From Sphingobacterium sp. N143 (GTDB lineage Bacteria; Bacteroidota; Bacteroidia; Sphingobacteriales; Sphingobacteriaceae): a stretch of DNA of 64,000 bases. Below, one piece after another: positions 44,904 to 54,762 of this stretch. The stretch is taken from NCBI RefSeq assembly GCF_030325625.1, contig NZ_JACAIS010000005.1:186001-250000 (forward strand), read 5' to 3'. The translations under genes were made by a program, and so were the position numbers. Numbering within the stretch: the first letter of the stretch is position 1; every line of letters begins with the position of its first letter. The notes below the pieces were generated by a model. That model did not search any database and was not told the origin of the DNA. It saw only the letters and a program-made list of their open reading frames with translations.

Positions 44904-47090
44904 TTATTCCTGGCCAGCACCAGCTACGGGAGCTTCGCCAGCTGACTTATCTTGCTTTGGTTTATCTTCTTTTGGAGGACGTGGCAACAAAACTTTACGA
45001 GAAAGCTTCATTTTTCCTTGTTTATCGATATCCAGTAATTTAACAGTGACCTTATCGCCTTCTTTGAAAATACCGTCCATGGTTTCAAGACGTTTCCAAT
45101 CGATCTCAGAGATATGCAATAAACCATCTTTACCTGGCATGATCTCTACGAAAGCACCAAATGGCATGATTGACTTCACTTTTCCTTCATAGATTTCTCC
45201 AATTTCAGGTTTAGAAGCAATTGCCTTGATACGACCTACCGCATCATCGATTGCTGCTTTATTGTCCGCAAACACCTGAACAACACCTTTGTTGTCAACT
45301 TCTTCAATAGAAATAGTCGCACCCGTCTCGCGTTGCATTTCTTGAATGATCTTACCGCCTGGGCCAATTACGGCACCGATAAATTCCTTATCAATCAGCA
45401 ACTGAACGATACGAGGGGCATGTGGTTTGTAATCTTCACGAGGAGCAGAAATGGTTTTCTTCATTTCACCCAGGATATGTAAACGCGCTTCTTTGGCTTG
45501 GTCCAAAGCTTGCGTTAAGACTTCCCATTTCAAACCATTGATCTTTAAGTCCATCTGACAAGCAACAATCCCTTTTTCAGTACCGGTTACTTTAAAGTCC
45601 ATGTCACCTAAATGATCTTCATCTCCCAAGATATCTGATAAGATGGCATATTTACCGCTTTTCTCATCAGAAATCAATCCCATCGCAATACCAGAAACCG
45701 GAGCTTTCAATTTTACACCAGCATCTAAAAGAGCCAATGTACCAGCACATACGGTCGCCATCGAGGACGAACCATTCGATTCCAAGATATCAGATACCAC
45801 ACGTATCGTGTATGGGTTTTCAGCATCTGGAGGCAATACCTGTTTCAATGAACGCATCGCCAAGTTACCGTGCCCAACTTCACGTCGGCCAGGGCCTCTA
45901 TTTGGTCTTACTTCGCCTGTAGAGAATGCAGGGAAATTATAGTGAAGGATAAATTTGTTATAACCGTTGATAAAAGCACCATCGATCATTTGCTCATCGT
46001 CTTTAGCACCTAATGTAACTGAAGTCAATGACTGTGTTTCACCACGCGTAAATACAGCGGAGCCATGTGCCGCTGGCAAATAATCTACTTCAGACCAGAT
46101 TGGACGCACGGTGCGTACATCGCGACCATCCAAACGAATACCTTCATCCAACACAAGGTTACGAACCGCATCATATTGTACGTCGTGGAAATATTTTTTA
46201 AACAAAAATGCGGTGTCATCATCCAGTTCTTCTGGCATTGTTGCACGATACTCTTCCGCAATCTTCGCAAAGTTTTCAGAACGTTCGTGTTTGGCTGAAG
46301 CCGACTTTGCAACCGCGTATACTTTATCATAAGTAGCTGCAAAAATCGCATCTCTCAGCTCAAGATTTTCAGGTTCGTGATTATACTCACGTTTCACCGT
46401 TTTACCGACCAGATTTGCCAATTCAACTTGGGCAGCGATTTGTTTTTTGATTGCCTCGTGTGCAAAAGCAATAGCTTCCACCATCTCAGTTTCGGAAATT
46501 TCTTTTGCTTCCCCTTCAACCATGCCAATATCTTGTGCTGAACCAGCCACGATAAATTCTAGGCTTGCATTCTCAAGTTCGGACAATTTCGGATTTATGA
46601 CCAATTGGCCGTCAATCTTTGCCACACGAACCTCAGAAATAGGTCCATTGAAAGGAATATCTGAAACTGCAATTGCAGCAGATGCTGCCAAGCCGGCCAA
46701 AGCATCAGGCATAATATCTTTATCCGCAGAGATCAAGCTAATTTGTACTTGTGTGTCTGCGTGATAATTTTCTGGGAATAAAGGGCGTAATGCACGATCC
46801 ACTAAACGGGAAATCAATACCTCATAGTCTGACAATCGTGCTTCACGACGCAGGAAGCCACCAGGAATACGACCTGTAGCTGCATATTTCTCCTGATAAT
46901 CAACAGAAAGAGGTAAGAAATCAACTCCTGCTTTAGCTTCTTTAGCAGAAACAACAGTGGCCAATAACATCGTGTCCCCCTGTTTCAATACAACAGCTCC
47001 ATCAGCTTGTTTAGCTAATTTCCCTGTCGACAATTCGATCTGGGTGCCATTACCCATATCGATAGTTGTTTTAATTTCGTTGTAATTCAT
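44904..47090 (-). CDS. pnp: Polynucleotide phosphorylase
   Basis: The 728-residue protein has two RNase PH domains (about 10-145 and 320-530), a helical linker, a KH domain with IGPGGKIIQ (about 570-610), and an S1 domain (about 630-700, [20 protein letters not shown]). A low-complexity tail rich in Lys, Pro and Gly follows. It degrades RNA 3' to 5' by phosphorolysis and is part of the degradosome. Length is standard. In many bacteria it follows rpsO directly; here 1.4 kb and an opposite-strand gene intervene. Confidence 0.97.
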   Translation of the reverse strand: MNYNEIKTTIDMGNGTQIELSTGKLAKQADGAVVLKQGDTMLLATVVSAKEAKAGVDFLPLSVDYQEKYAATGRIPGGFLRREARLSDYEVLISRLVDRALRPLFPENYHADTQVQISLISADKDIMPDALAGLAASAAIAVSDIPFNGPISEVRVAKIDGQLVINPKLSELENASLEFIVAGSAQDIGMVEGEAKEISETEMVEAIAFAHEAIKKQIAAQVELANLVGKTVKREYNHEPENLELRDAIFAATYDKVYAVAKSASAKHERSENFAKIAEEYRATMPEELDDDTAFLFKKYFHDVQYDAVRNLVLDEGIRLDGRDVRTVRPIWSEVDYLPAAHGSAVFTRGETQSLTSVTLGAKDDEQMIDGAFINGYNKFILHYNFPAFSTGEVRPNRGPGRREVGHGNLAMRSLKQVLPPDAENPYTIRVVSDILESNGSSSMATVCAGTLALLDAGVKLKAPVSGIAMGLISDEKSGKYAILSDILGDEDHLGDMDFKVTGTEKGIVACQMDLKINGLKWEVLTQALDQAKEARLHILGEMKKTISAPREDYKPHAPRIVQLLIDKEFIGAVIGPGGKIIQEMQRETGATISIEEVDNKGVVQVFADNKAAIDDAVGRIKAIASKPEIGEIYEGKVKSIMPFGAFVEIMPGKDGLLHISEIDWKRLETMDGIFKEGDKVTVKLLDIDKQGKMKLSRKVLLPRPPKEDKPKQDKSAGEAPVAGAGQE

Positions 47091-47163
47091 TTAATCGTTT
47101 TTGTAGCACGCTTTTCATCTTGTTGGCAGCGTACCAATATTTTAAATACGTTTAATTTCAGCA

Positions 47164-47196
47164 CAAAGGTAAACTAAAATATTAAGATTACTGCAA
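47164..47196 (-). promoter_or_regulatory. Promoter of pnp
   Basis: TACCTTTG at 47171-47164 on the minus strand is a perfect -7 element. A TTG at 47196-47194 lies 22 bases upstream as a candidate -33 element. The predicted leader to the pnp ATG is about 65 bases. Confidence 0.6.
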
Positions 47197-47528
47197 TTAA
47201 CGGCAGGTTAAATATGCAAAGCGAATACTTAGGCCACAGAGAGTGAAGCATCCTGCCAGCATTCTTTGGAAATCTGCACCTAAAAAAGCACCTTCGGAGA
47301 CTTTTTTAGATCCTATTTTTTGGAACATTTCCCGAACAACAACGGCCAATCCAGAAAAGATTCGAACCTAGGTTCTTTTAATATAAACCATATCAACAGA
47401 TGAACCTATCATGACAGAAATGGTGATTCAAATTTGGGTATTCTTGTTACACAAACTTAGCTCCTTCCTTTTTTCCCCTTTAATTTTTAGGGACAACACA
47501 TGAAGATCAACTAGTGATCAAATTATAC

Positions 47529-47620
47529 TTTTAGACAGTGCTTATTCAGTGTTCGTTCAGTGCTTGCTCAGTGATAGTTCAGTACCAACTGAATAATCAT
47601 TGATTGATTACTGTCTAAAA
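47529..47620. repeat. 92-base repeat block: 11-base phased repeats inside an inverted repeat
   Basis: The block is bounded by perfect 11-base inverted repeats, TTTTAGACAGT at 47529-47539 and ACTGTCTAAAA at 47610-47620. Inside, four units of exactly 11 bases follow each other: CTTATTCAGTG (47541-47551), TTCGTTCAGTG, CTTGCTCAGTG and ATAGTTCAGTA (to 47584). A CCAACTGAATA unit then provides an opposite-facing half (TTCAGTACCAACTGAA is palindromic). The phase is about one helical turn, so several protein copies could bind one face of the DNA. It lies about 90 bases before the DUF6266 start codon. Confidence 0.8.
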
Positions 47621-47712
47621 ATTGATTGAAAATTGTTTTTCGGTATAATTTGGTGCTAGGATGTTTCAGATTTAATCTCTATCTTGATTATCTATTTTAT
47701 AATCAAGCTATT

Positions 47713-48372
47713 ATGGCAATCATCAAAAATGGCGTTAATGGGGCTGTTTCCGGGAAAGCAGGCTCCGTTGTGTTTGTGTTGACGAAAACAGGAAATTATG
47801 TACGTTCACTCCCTCGTGTTAAAAAGCGGGAGCCCACTCCTGAACAGCTGCTTAGTAGAACACGCTTCAAAATTGTGAGGTCGCATATTAGCCTATTAAA
47901 TCCGATCATCAAGATAGGTTATAAGGCATATAGTTACCCAAAGCGGGCATATGATGTTGCGATGTCTTATAATCTAAACGAAGCACTTATCCAGAAAGAA
48001 GACGGTTTTGTGGTAAACTGGCAGAAATTTATGGTTGCCAAAGGAAGTCCCAACCCCATCACTTCCTATACGATGGATTTCGATCAAGAAGACCGAGTGC
48101 TTCAGGTAACTTGGGAATATGATACCTATCTGGAGAAGAAGTTTGACACGAGGTCTTACGATTCCTTCTTAATCCTGTATAACGCAGCGGATAGTGGGGC
48201 TGAATATCCACTTTTGATGAACGACTCAAAAAACCGATTAATAGCTGGCAAACAACATCTTAATATTCCAGCACACAGAAAGGAAGCGACTTATGAAGTG
48301 TATCTATTTTTTGTAGAGAGCTATGGTGGAGGTAATACAGACAGTCTGCACTTGGGCAAGATACAGGTTTGA
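47713..48372 (+). CDS. DUF6266 family protein
   Basis: The 219-residue protein opens with the family pattern MAIIKNGVNGAVSGKAGSVV followed by FVLTKTGNYVRSLP, and carries the LSRTRFKIVRSHISLLNPII segment and a later beta-rich region. No signal peptide or membrane segment is seen. Function is unknown. Family members are frequent in Sphingobacteria and Flavobacteria genomes and often multi-copy, which suggests an accessory or selfish character. The ATG at 47713 fits the family start. It stands alone on the plus strand between pnp and rpsO, preceded by the repeat block at 47529-47620. Confidence 0.8.
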   Translation: MAIIKNGVNGAVSGKAGSVVFVLTKTGNYVRSLPRVKKREPTPEQLLSRTRFKIVRSHISLLNPIIKIGYKAYSYPKRAYDVAMSYNLNEALIQKEDGFVVNWQKFMVAKGSPNPITSYTMDFDQEDRVLQVTWEYDTYLEKKFDTRSYDSFLILYNAADSGAEYPLLMNDSKNRLIAGKQHLNIPAHRKEATYEVYLFFVESYGGGNTDSLHLGKIQV

Positions 48373-48437
48373 CGACAGTTATGAAGGGCACGATCATAGA
48401 TGTGTGAGACATAAACGAGATATTTCATCAAACAAAA

Positions 48438-48464
48438 AAGCCACCCAAAGATTTGGATGGCTTT
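48438..48464. terminator. Intrinsic terminator of rpsO
   Basis: Paired segments AAAGCCA-CCAAA and TTTGG-TGGCTTT form a hairpin with one mismatch. On the minus strand a T-run (GGCTTTTTTG) follows, about 20 bases after the rpsO stop. It may also end the convergent DUF6266 transcript. Confidence 0.8.
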
Positions 48465-48483
48465 CAAAATTCTTATTAAAAGC

Positions 48484-48762
48484 TTATTTGATGATATCAC
48501 GCAAGCCTAAGCCTTTGATGATAGCACGGTATCTTTCAATATCAGTTTTGTACAAATAAGCCAACAAAGAACGACGTTTACCTACAAGTTTTTGTAGGGC
48601 ACGTTGTGTACCGAAGTCTTTTCTGTTTTTTTTCAAGTGCTCAGTTAAGTGAGCAATTCTTTTTGTGAATAAAGCAACTTGACCTTCTGTAGATCCAGTG
48701 TTGGTAGCTGATCCAGCGAATTCTGCGAAGATCCCAGCTTTGTACTCTTTACTTAAATACAT
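48484..48762 (-). CDS. rpsO: 30S ribosomal protein S15
   Basis: The 92-residue protein matches S15 throughout: GSATNTGSTEGQVALFTKRI, AHLTEHLKKNRKDFGTQRAL and LVGKRRSLLAYLYKTDIERY. It binds the central domain of 16S rRNA. It is shorter than neighbours and has its own promoter and terminator. Confidence 0.97.
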   Translation of the reverse strand: MYLSKEYKAGIFAEFAGSATNTGSTEGQVALFTKRIAHLTEHLKKNRKDFGTQRALQKLVGKRRSLLAYLYKTDIERYRAIIKGLGLRDIIK

Positions 48763-48805
48763 TTCTTGAATAATATTAAAGCGTTAAAAATCTATTAATT
48801 GCCTG

Positions 48806-48836
48806 CAAAGGTAGTAAAAACTTTTGAATTCGCAAA
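48806..48836 (-). promoter_or_regulatory. Promoter of rpsO
   Basis: On the minus strand TTTG (48836-48833), 19 bases, then TACCTTTG (48813-48806) give a perfect match to the Bacteroidota -33/-7 promoter. It lies 44 bases upstream of the rpsO ATG. Confidence 0.75.
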
Positions 48837-48856
48837 TGTCAGACAAGGTACCCACG

Positions 48857-50068
48857 CTACACTTTCACATAGATCCTCTTCTTATCCAGCCAATAACAAA
48901 TTCCCCACATCAATGCCAAAAAACACAGGGAATATACAAATGACCCAATTTCAGGTGTTCCCGGGATTTTAGCACAAATATATTTATAGAACCAGGCAAA
49001 AGCATCAATATATTTTTGACTTCCGTCTTCCTTCAAGCCATCAGGAATCCGGAATAGCCCCAAGAATCGTGGTAGAATACCACTCAATACAAATATAAAC
49101 AGCGGATTCTTACCGAAAACATCAAAAAACTTGGTCAATTTATTTTTGACACCTTGTACTTCAATAAACCAAATCATACCACCAAGCGTCATTGTAGCCA
49201 GCCCGGTTGTATACAGCACATAGGAACTTGTCCATATCTTTTTATTGATCGGAAATCCCAATGCCCAGATCCAGGCTAATACAAGCAAGATAAATCCAGT
49301 GACAAACATACCTGAAAGCAATTTAAAGTGCGGTTCATGCGATGCTGGCACTTTGGACCATAACCAGTCTACCTGGCCCTGTTTTTTTATAAATACGCCG
49401 ACCAAATAACCAAAGGCAACCTGCACAACAGTTGGCAGCGTACTCATCAAACCTTCTGGATCAAATGGCACCCCCTCTCCTTTATACAGATGCGGAAGCC
49501 CCAGGATAGCCATATCATATTTTGTACCGAACCAGCCTTCCAGACTATAGGGATCCGTCCCACCAGCAAGAGCACATATAAGCCAATAGCCCAATAGCAT
49601 GATTGTTGAGATCCAGATAATTGTCTTTTCCTTAAAGTAGTAAGCCAAGATAGAAGCTAAACAATAGGCTACAGCAATCCGTTGCAGGACACCAAAAATG
49701 CGGATTCCACGACTGGGATCACTCGTATCCACCCATTGTTTAAAAACTAGTTCGGCCCCCTCCCATTTCACAAAAGGCCACCAGTTTATAAAAAGCCCTA
49801 TTGCAAAGATCAAAACCGTACGCTTAAGTACTTTTTTCCAGAAGATGGCTGGCCCTGCTTCCTGCAAACGGGGAATGACAAAAGACATGGCATTACCTAC
49901 TGCAAACAAAAAAAATGGAAAAACTAGGTCAGTTGGTGAGCAACCATGCCAGGATGCATGTTTTAGCGGAGCAAACATATGTGCCCATGTACCCGGATTA
50001 TTCACCATAATCATCAGGGCCACAGTCGCTCCACGAAATACATCCAAGGAATAATAGCGTTGTTTCAT
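48857..50068 (-). CDS. HGSNAT/NagX-like membrane acetyltransferase (DUF5009)
   Basis: The 403-residue protein has ten to eleven membrane helices. It opens with YYSLDVFRGATVALMIMVNN and carries KHASWHGCSPTDLVFPFFLF, the loop with the His that serves acetyl transfer in the human heparan-glucosaminide acetyltransferase family. Such proteins acetylate amino sugars across the membrane with acetyl-CoA. It is divergent from the ROK-SusCD modules, which suggests a role in processing amino-sugar fragments imported by them; that is inference. Confidence 0.85.
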   Translation of the reverse strand: MKQRYYSLDVFRGATVALMIMVNNPGTWAHMFAPLKHASWHGCSPTDLVFPFFLFAVGNAMSFVIPRLQEAGPAIFWKKVLKRTVLIFAIGLFINWWPFVKWEGAELVFKQWVDTSDPSRGIRIFGVLQRIAVAYCLASILAYYFKEKTIIWISTIMLLGYWLICALAGGTDPYSLEGWFGTKYDMAILGLPHLYKGEGVPFDPEGLMSTLPTVVQVAFGYLVGVFIKKQGQVDWLWSKVPASHEPHFKLLSGMFVTGFILLVLAWIWALGFPINKKIWTSSYVLYTTGLATMTLGGMIWFIEVQGVKNKLTKFFDVFGKNPLFIFVLSGILPRFLGLFRIPDGLKEDGSQKYIDAFAWFYKYICAKIPGTPEIGSFVYSLCFLALMWGICYWLDKKRIYVKV

Positions 50069-50219
50069 AATAAGATAAAATGATTATAGCGTAAATATAA
50101 GTATTCCCTATTCATTTTTATGCGGAATCTATAAAACAAAAGCATAAACAGGAATTATTATCCAAAATTCTTCACGAACACATGATTAACAACATGGTTA
50201 TCAGCTGTACTTTTTTAAT

Positions 50220-50269
50220 ATTTTTAAAAAGTATTTGGAACTTACGTTCTTTTTAACATATCTTTAACA
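50220..50269 (+). promoter_or_regulatory. Conserved promoter block upstream of first ROK gene
   Basis: A 25-base stretch ending GGAACTTA (50220-50244) and a TCTTTAACA at 50261-50269 recur upstream of the second ROK gene at 56657-56706 with 22 of 25 matches and identical spacing. TTTG at 50234-50237 and TATCTTTA at 50259-50266, 21 bases apart, fit a -33/-7 promoter. Confidence 0.6.
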
Positions 50270-50305
50270 AAAGTTTAACCAACTTTTAAGAAACCACTTA
50301 AACAG

Positions 50306-51472
50306 ATGGAAAAAGAAATATTGAAGAACCTTTATTTTGATTCAGCTCTCTCCATAGCAGAGTTGGTTAAGAAACTCGCGAAGAGCACACCTTCCATTAC
50401 GAAGGTTATTAATCGTCTCTTGGAGGAGAAAATAATCATTGAATGTGGTTTTGCGGAATCTACTGGAGGTAGGCGTCCGATTCAATTTGCGATCAACCCG
50501 GCGTTGGATTTTTATATTTTGACAATTTCCGCTGATCAGCATTTTTCTACCTTTACGTTAACGGATCTGAATCATCATGCGCTACTGGAACATAGGGACA
50601 TTCCATTAGAATTAAAATCCAGTAATTCATCTGACCTATTATTAAATGAGATTGAAAGACTTTTGCAAGCGTCAGCTGTTGAGAAAGACAAGATCATTGG
50701 TATTGGCTTAAGCATGCCAGGGTTTGTCAACTCAGAGCTTGGTGTCAATGAATCCTATACTTACAACCACCCCTTGTACAAAATTAAGGGAAGCATCGAG
50801 GCTGCTTATCAAATTGCTACGGTCATTGAGAATGATTCGCGCTGTATAGCCATTGCCGAAAAAGAATTTGGCTTGGCCAAAGATGTTGAACATTCACTGA
50901 TCATTAATCTAAATTGGGGTGTAGGATTAGGCATTATTATCAATGGCACAGTTTTCAAGGGCGAGTCTGGGTTTGCTGGAGAATTCAGCCATATTCCACT
51001 CTCTGATAATAACACCCTCTGTTCTTGTGGAAAAAGAGGCTGTCTGGAAGTCGAAGCATCCCTAAATGCGGCGATCCGTAATACGGAAAACGATATACAA
51101 AAAAACGAATATTCGATCTACAGTACGTTGGTCAAAAGTAATCTAAATAAAATAGATGCATTGATCGAAGCATCCAATGTAGGCGATCAGATTGCCATCA
51201 ATAATCTTGGTAAAATTGGCTATATGCTGGGTAAAGGTATCTCAACACTCATCCACATCCTCAATCCAAAACAGATTATCGTAAGTGGCAGAGGAGCCGA
51301 ATTGGGCCGTATCCTGAATCCTCAGATCCAGATTGCCATCAATGAGTTTTGTATTCCAGAGATTGCAAAAACGACACATATTCAGATGTCAGCGCTAAAC
51401 AAACAGGCACAGATCAAAGGAACCGCTGCCATAGTGGTCGAAAACTATATTAATAAGATTTTAACAAAATAA
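50306..51472 (+). CDS. ROK-family transcriptional regulator, module 1
   Basis: The 388-residue protein has an N-terminal winged helix (LSIAELVKKLAKSTPSITKV) and a ROK sugar-kinase-like domain. Landmarks are IGLSMPGFVNSE, VIENDSRCIAIAEKEFG, LNWGVGLGIIIN, GESGFAGEFSHIPL (Glu and His of the sugar site) and the zinc motif CSCGKRGCLEVEAS. The phosphate-loop Asp chemistry of a kinase is not obvious, so it is a NagC/Mlc-type regulator. It is followed 46 bases later by susC and was probably copied together with it, since a second such module lies downstream. Confidence 0.93.
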   Translation: MEKEILKNLYFDSALSIAELVKKLAKSTPSITKVINRLLEEKIIIECGFAESTGGRRPIQFAINPALDFYILTISADQHFSTFTLTDLNHHALLEHRDIPLELKSSNSSDLLLNEIERLLQASAVEKDKIIGIGLSMPGFVNSELGVNESYTYNHPLYKIKGSIEAAYQIATVIENDSRCIAIAEKEFGLAKDVEHSLIINLNWGVGLGIIINGTVFKGESGFAGEFSHIPLSDNNTLCSCGKRGCLEVEASLNAAIRNTENDIQKNEYSIYSTLVKSNLNKIDALIEASNVGDQIAINNLGKIGYMLGKGISTLIHILNPKQIIVSGRGAELGRILNPQIQIAINEFCIPEIAKTTHIQMSALNKQAQIKGTAAIVVENYINKILTK

Positions 51473-51518
51473 TCCTTCAGATTAATCACAACTTTATTGT
51501 CATACTAATCATTAAAAA

Positions 51519-54500
51519 ATGAGTCTATTTTACAAAAAAGCAGGAGGTTTAGCACTATGTACGCTATTTACCGCTACCTCGCTTTATGCACAACAAACCA
51601 TTACGGGGACGGTCACTGATGCTAAGGGTCCTATCTCTGGCGCAACAGTCTCTGTTAAAGGCACTTCAAAAGGTACGCAAACAAACTCAAGCGGTATATT
51701 TACCATTCAAGCATCCCCGGGAGAGGTATTACGTATTTCTATTGTCGGATACCAAGCGCAAGAAATTACAGTGACTTCAGCTAAAACGATTAAAGTATCC
51801 CTCAATGAAGACGCTGCGGCTTTAGATGAAGTTGTCGTGACGGCTATGGGTATCAAACGCGAGACCAAAGCACTCGGATATGCAGTGAGCAATATCAAAG
51901 CAGAAGAAATTACGAAAGCGGGCAATACGAACTTTGGATCCGCACTTTACGGTAAGGCACCTGGAGTAAAAATTACTACTGCACCAGGAGGGTCTGCCAG
52001 TGCTGTTAACGTACAGATTCGTGGTATCAATTCTTTAAATTACCAACGTCAACCACTATATGTCGTTGACGGTATTATTATCCGTAATGACCAACAAGGT
52101 GGTGCCACTGGGTCCAACAACAATAATTATTGGGATGACCAACGCATTAGAGGGAATGGTATGTTAGATATTAACCCTGCTGACATTGACAATATATCTA
52201 TCTTAAAAGGTGCGGCCGCCAGTGCATTATATGGATCAGATGCTGCAAGTGGCGTTATCGTTATCACCACAAAAAAAGGTATTAAAGGCAGAGGCCTTGG
52301 AATTGACTTCAATTATAATGGATCTATTGAAAGAGCGGCTTTCTTACCAAAATTTCAAAATATCTATGGTCCTGGCTATGACGAGGCAACCAATATCGCA
52401 AATGGTGCCACAGCTGAAGGATGGTTTCCAGATGCAAATTCCCCATCAGGAAGAAGGCCTTATTACAGATCATATGGAAGTTTTGGGCCAAAATTCACTG
52501 GTGAAGATGTATTGTGGTGGGACGGGCAAGTACGCCAATACAAGGCTCGTGAAAACAACTATTATGATGTTTTTGACAAAGGGTACAATTCTAATATCAA
52601 TGTTGGCATTTCAAATCAAACAGACAAAATCAACTATCGTTTGAGTGCCACAAGAATGGATTATAAAAGTACAAGTCCTGGCAGTAAACAAAACAGAAAT
52701 ACATTTAACCTAAATAGTACGGTTAAACTTAGTGATAAATTATCAACGGATATCGTTGCAAACTTCATCAATACCAATACGCATAATAGAACATATTTAT
52801 TAGGTCAAGTTCTTGGAAGCTTTGACGGATTTTTCAGCAGAACGGAGGACATGTCCGCAATGAAAAATGCTTATCATACCACCGATGGTTATAAATATTC
52901 CAAATTTGGAACAGGGCGTCCTGAGGACTTTAAATACACCATGCGAGCCTCTAATCTTTTAGACTATTTTTGGAATCAATACAAAAATAGTTATGACGAA
53001 ACTGAAAACAGAATCTTAACCAGTGCTACTTTAAACTGGGATGTTGTGAACCACCTAAAACTTCGTGGAAGAATTGGTAATGACTTTACTTCTGCAACAA
53101 GTACTAACAAGCAATACAACGAGTACGCCACCGCCTATAACTCAACAACAAGTAGTTCTGGAGGGTTCGCAACCTCTAAAGGAGCTTATTCAATCCTTTA
53201 CGGTGATGTTATGGCGACTTATAGTAACAAAATCAATGCAGATATTGACTATACAGCTAGTGTAGGTTTCCAATCAAGGTCGGAAAGCTATGATGACCAA
53301 TCTTCAAGTACGGCAGGTGGGCTTGTTACTGAAAACTGGTTCAGCTTAAGCAACAGTTATGCACAAGCGACTACATCGAACACTAGAAAGGAGATGCTAA
53401 AATATGCCTATTTTGGCTCCCTGAACATTGGATATAAAGGATTTGCCTATTTAGACGGTACCTATCGTTCGGAGTATTCGTCTACATTGCCTACCTCCAA
53501 CAATAACTATCGTTATGGCTCCGTTAGTGGAAGCTTTATTTTTAGTGATGCGTTTGATATCAAGTCGGATAAATTCTCATATGGTAAACTACGCGCTTCT
53601 TACGGTATTGTGGGTAATGATGCTGCCATCTATGAGGCAAATATTGCATACAACCAGAATCCATTATTGACTATCAATGGGGCTGTTCCATCATTAACCT
53701 ATAAAAACAATTATGGAAATCTAAACTTGAGACCCGAACGTAAATATGAGGTTGAGATAGGTCTAGAACTGAAGTTCTTAAAAAATAGACTAGGATTGGA
53801 TGCAAGTTATTACAACAATTATATTGACGATCAAATCCTTGGTCTGACAACACCCGCTTCAACAGGTGCTACTTCTCAAATTTTGAATATCGGAAAAATA
53901 GCTAACAATGGATTAGAACTCTCCATCAATGGTACACCAATCCAAAATGATAATTTCACATGGAATTCAAGACTAAATTATTCGTTTAATAAATCAACTG
54001 TCAAAACTTTAGCTCCTGGTGTTGAAGAATTAGTATTCTATTCTGCGGATGAAAATTCTTTAAAAATCACAGCCAGAGAGGGTGAGAAATTAGGCAATAT
54101 TTATGTTTATGATATTGCCAAAGATCCAAATGGTAATAACCTGATTTCAGACGAAGGATTTTATGTAATAGACAAAACAAAATACAAATTTGCCGGAAAC
54201 ATTATGCCAAAAGCTATCGGCGGTTGGACAAATACATTTACCTACAAGAACTTCATGTTAGACTTCACAGCTGATTATCGTTTTGGAGGTAAAATGGTTT
54301 CTGAAAATCTTAAATATGGTATGAGTGCTGGTTTATATGAAAACACATTGCCTTACCGCGAAACAGGAGTCACATTACCAGGAGTAAATACTAACACAGG
54401 GGAAACGAATGACGTACACTTAAGTGCCGCAGAGTATTACATGAATACGTTTGGTTGGGGTGCAGATTCTTGGTCTGAAAAAGGCGCAGTATATGACAAT

Positions 54501-54743
54501 AACTTCATTAAACTAAGAGAATTATCCATCGGTTACCGGATTCCTGATAGTTTTACAAAAAGGCTTAAAATTAACAATCTAAAAGTCTCATTGCTCGGTA
54601 GAAATTTATTTTATTTTTACCGCACATTGAAGAATCTTGATCCAGAGGCTCCAGTAGGAAATAAATGGTGGGCACAAGGAGTGGACGTTGGTTCATCTGC
54701 AGCAACTAGAAGTTTCGGTTTCTCATTGAATGCTAATTTTTAA
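51519..54743 (+). CDS. SusC/RagA TonB-dependent transporter, module 1
   Basis: The 1074-residue protein has a signal peptide ending LYAQQ, a carboxypeptidase-regulatory-like domain (about 25-100), a TonB box at DEVVVTAMGIKRE, a plug domain (about 115-230) and a barrel ending in Phe. There is no STN domain, so it does not use the sigma/FecR route; control comes from the upstream ROK regulator. Its first 70 residues are very close to those of the module 2 transporter, while the loops differ. It imports an oligosaccharide with the SusD partner. Confidence 0.95.
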   Translation: MSLFYKKAGGLALCTLFTATSLYAQQTITGTVTDAKGPISGATVSVKGTSKGTQTNSSGIFTIQASPGEVLRISIVGYQAQEITVTSAKTIKVSLNEDAAALDEVVVTAMGIKRETKALGYAVSNIKAEEITKAGNTNFGSALYGKAPGVKITTAPGGSASAVNVQIRGINSLNYQRQPLYVVDGIIIRNDQQGGATGSNNNNYWDDQRIRGNGMLDINPADIDNISILKGAAASALYGSDAASGVIVITTKKGIKGRGLGIDFNYNGSIERAAFLPKFQNIYGPGYDEATNIANGATAEGWFPDANSPSGRRPYYRSYGSFGPKFTGEDVLWWDGQVRQYKARENNYYDVFDKGYNSNINVGISNQTDKINYRLSATRMDYKSTSPGSKQNRNTFNLNSTVKLSDKLSTDIVANFINTNTHNRTYLLGQVLGSFDGFFSRTEDMSAMKNAYHTTDGYKYSKFGTGRPEDFKYTMRASNLLDYFWNQYKNSYDETENRILTSATLNWDVVNHLKLRGRIGNDFTSATSTNKQYNEYATAYNSTTSSSGGFATSKGAYSILYGDVMATYSNKINADIDYTASVGFQSRSESYDDQSSSTAGGLVTENWFSLSNSYAQATTSNTRKEMLKYAYFGSLNIGYKGFAYLDGTYRSEYSSTLPTSNNNYRYGSVSGSFIFSDAFDIKSDKFSYGKLRASYGIVGNDAAIYEANIAYNQNPLLTINGAVPSLTYKNNYGNLNLRPERKYEVEIGLELKFLKNRLGLDASYYNNYIDDQILGLTTPASTGATSQILNIGKIANNGLELSINGTPIQNDNFTWNSRLNYSFNKSTVKTLAPGVEELVFYSADENSLKITAREGEKLGNIYVYDIAKDPNGNNLISDEGFYVIDKTKYKFAGNIMPKAIGGWTNTFTYKNFMLDFTADYRFGGKMVSENLKYGMSAGLYENTLPYRETGVTLPGVNTNTGETNDVHLSAAEYYMNTFGWGADSWSEKGAVYDNNFIKLRELSIGYRIPDSFTKRLKINNLKVSLLGRNLFYFYRTLKNLDPEAPVGNKWWAQGVDVGSSAATRSFGFSLNANF

Positions 54744-54762
54744 TTTTTTACCCCAAAGAATC

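Larger units (their letters stand above)
47091..47712. other. Structured intergenic region between pnp and the DUF6266 gene
   Basis: These 622 bases hold the pnp promoter, a hairpin with 9-base arms (CTAAAAAAG/CTTTTTTAG) at 47280-47309, a 12-base perfect palindrome GAACCTAGGTTC at 47364-47375, and the repeat block at 47529-47620. No protein-coding gene is convincing inside it. Confidence 0.7.

Noticed and set aside
47280..47309. CTAAAAAAG/CTTTTTTAG hairpin as a terminator
   Set aside because: The arms are mostly A and T, the inner stem is imperfect, and no gene ends nearby on either strand, so it is only mentioned within the intergenic description.
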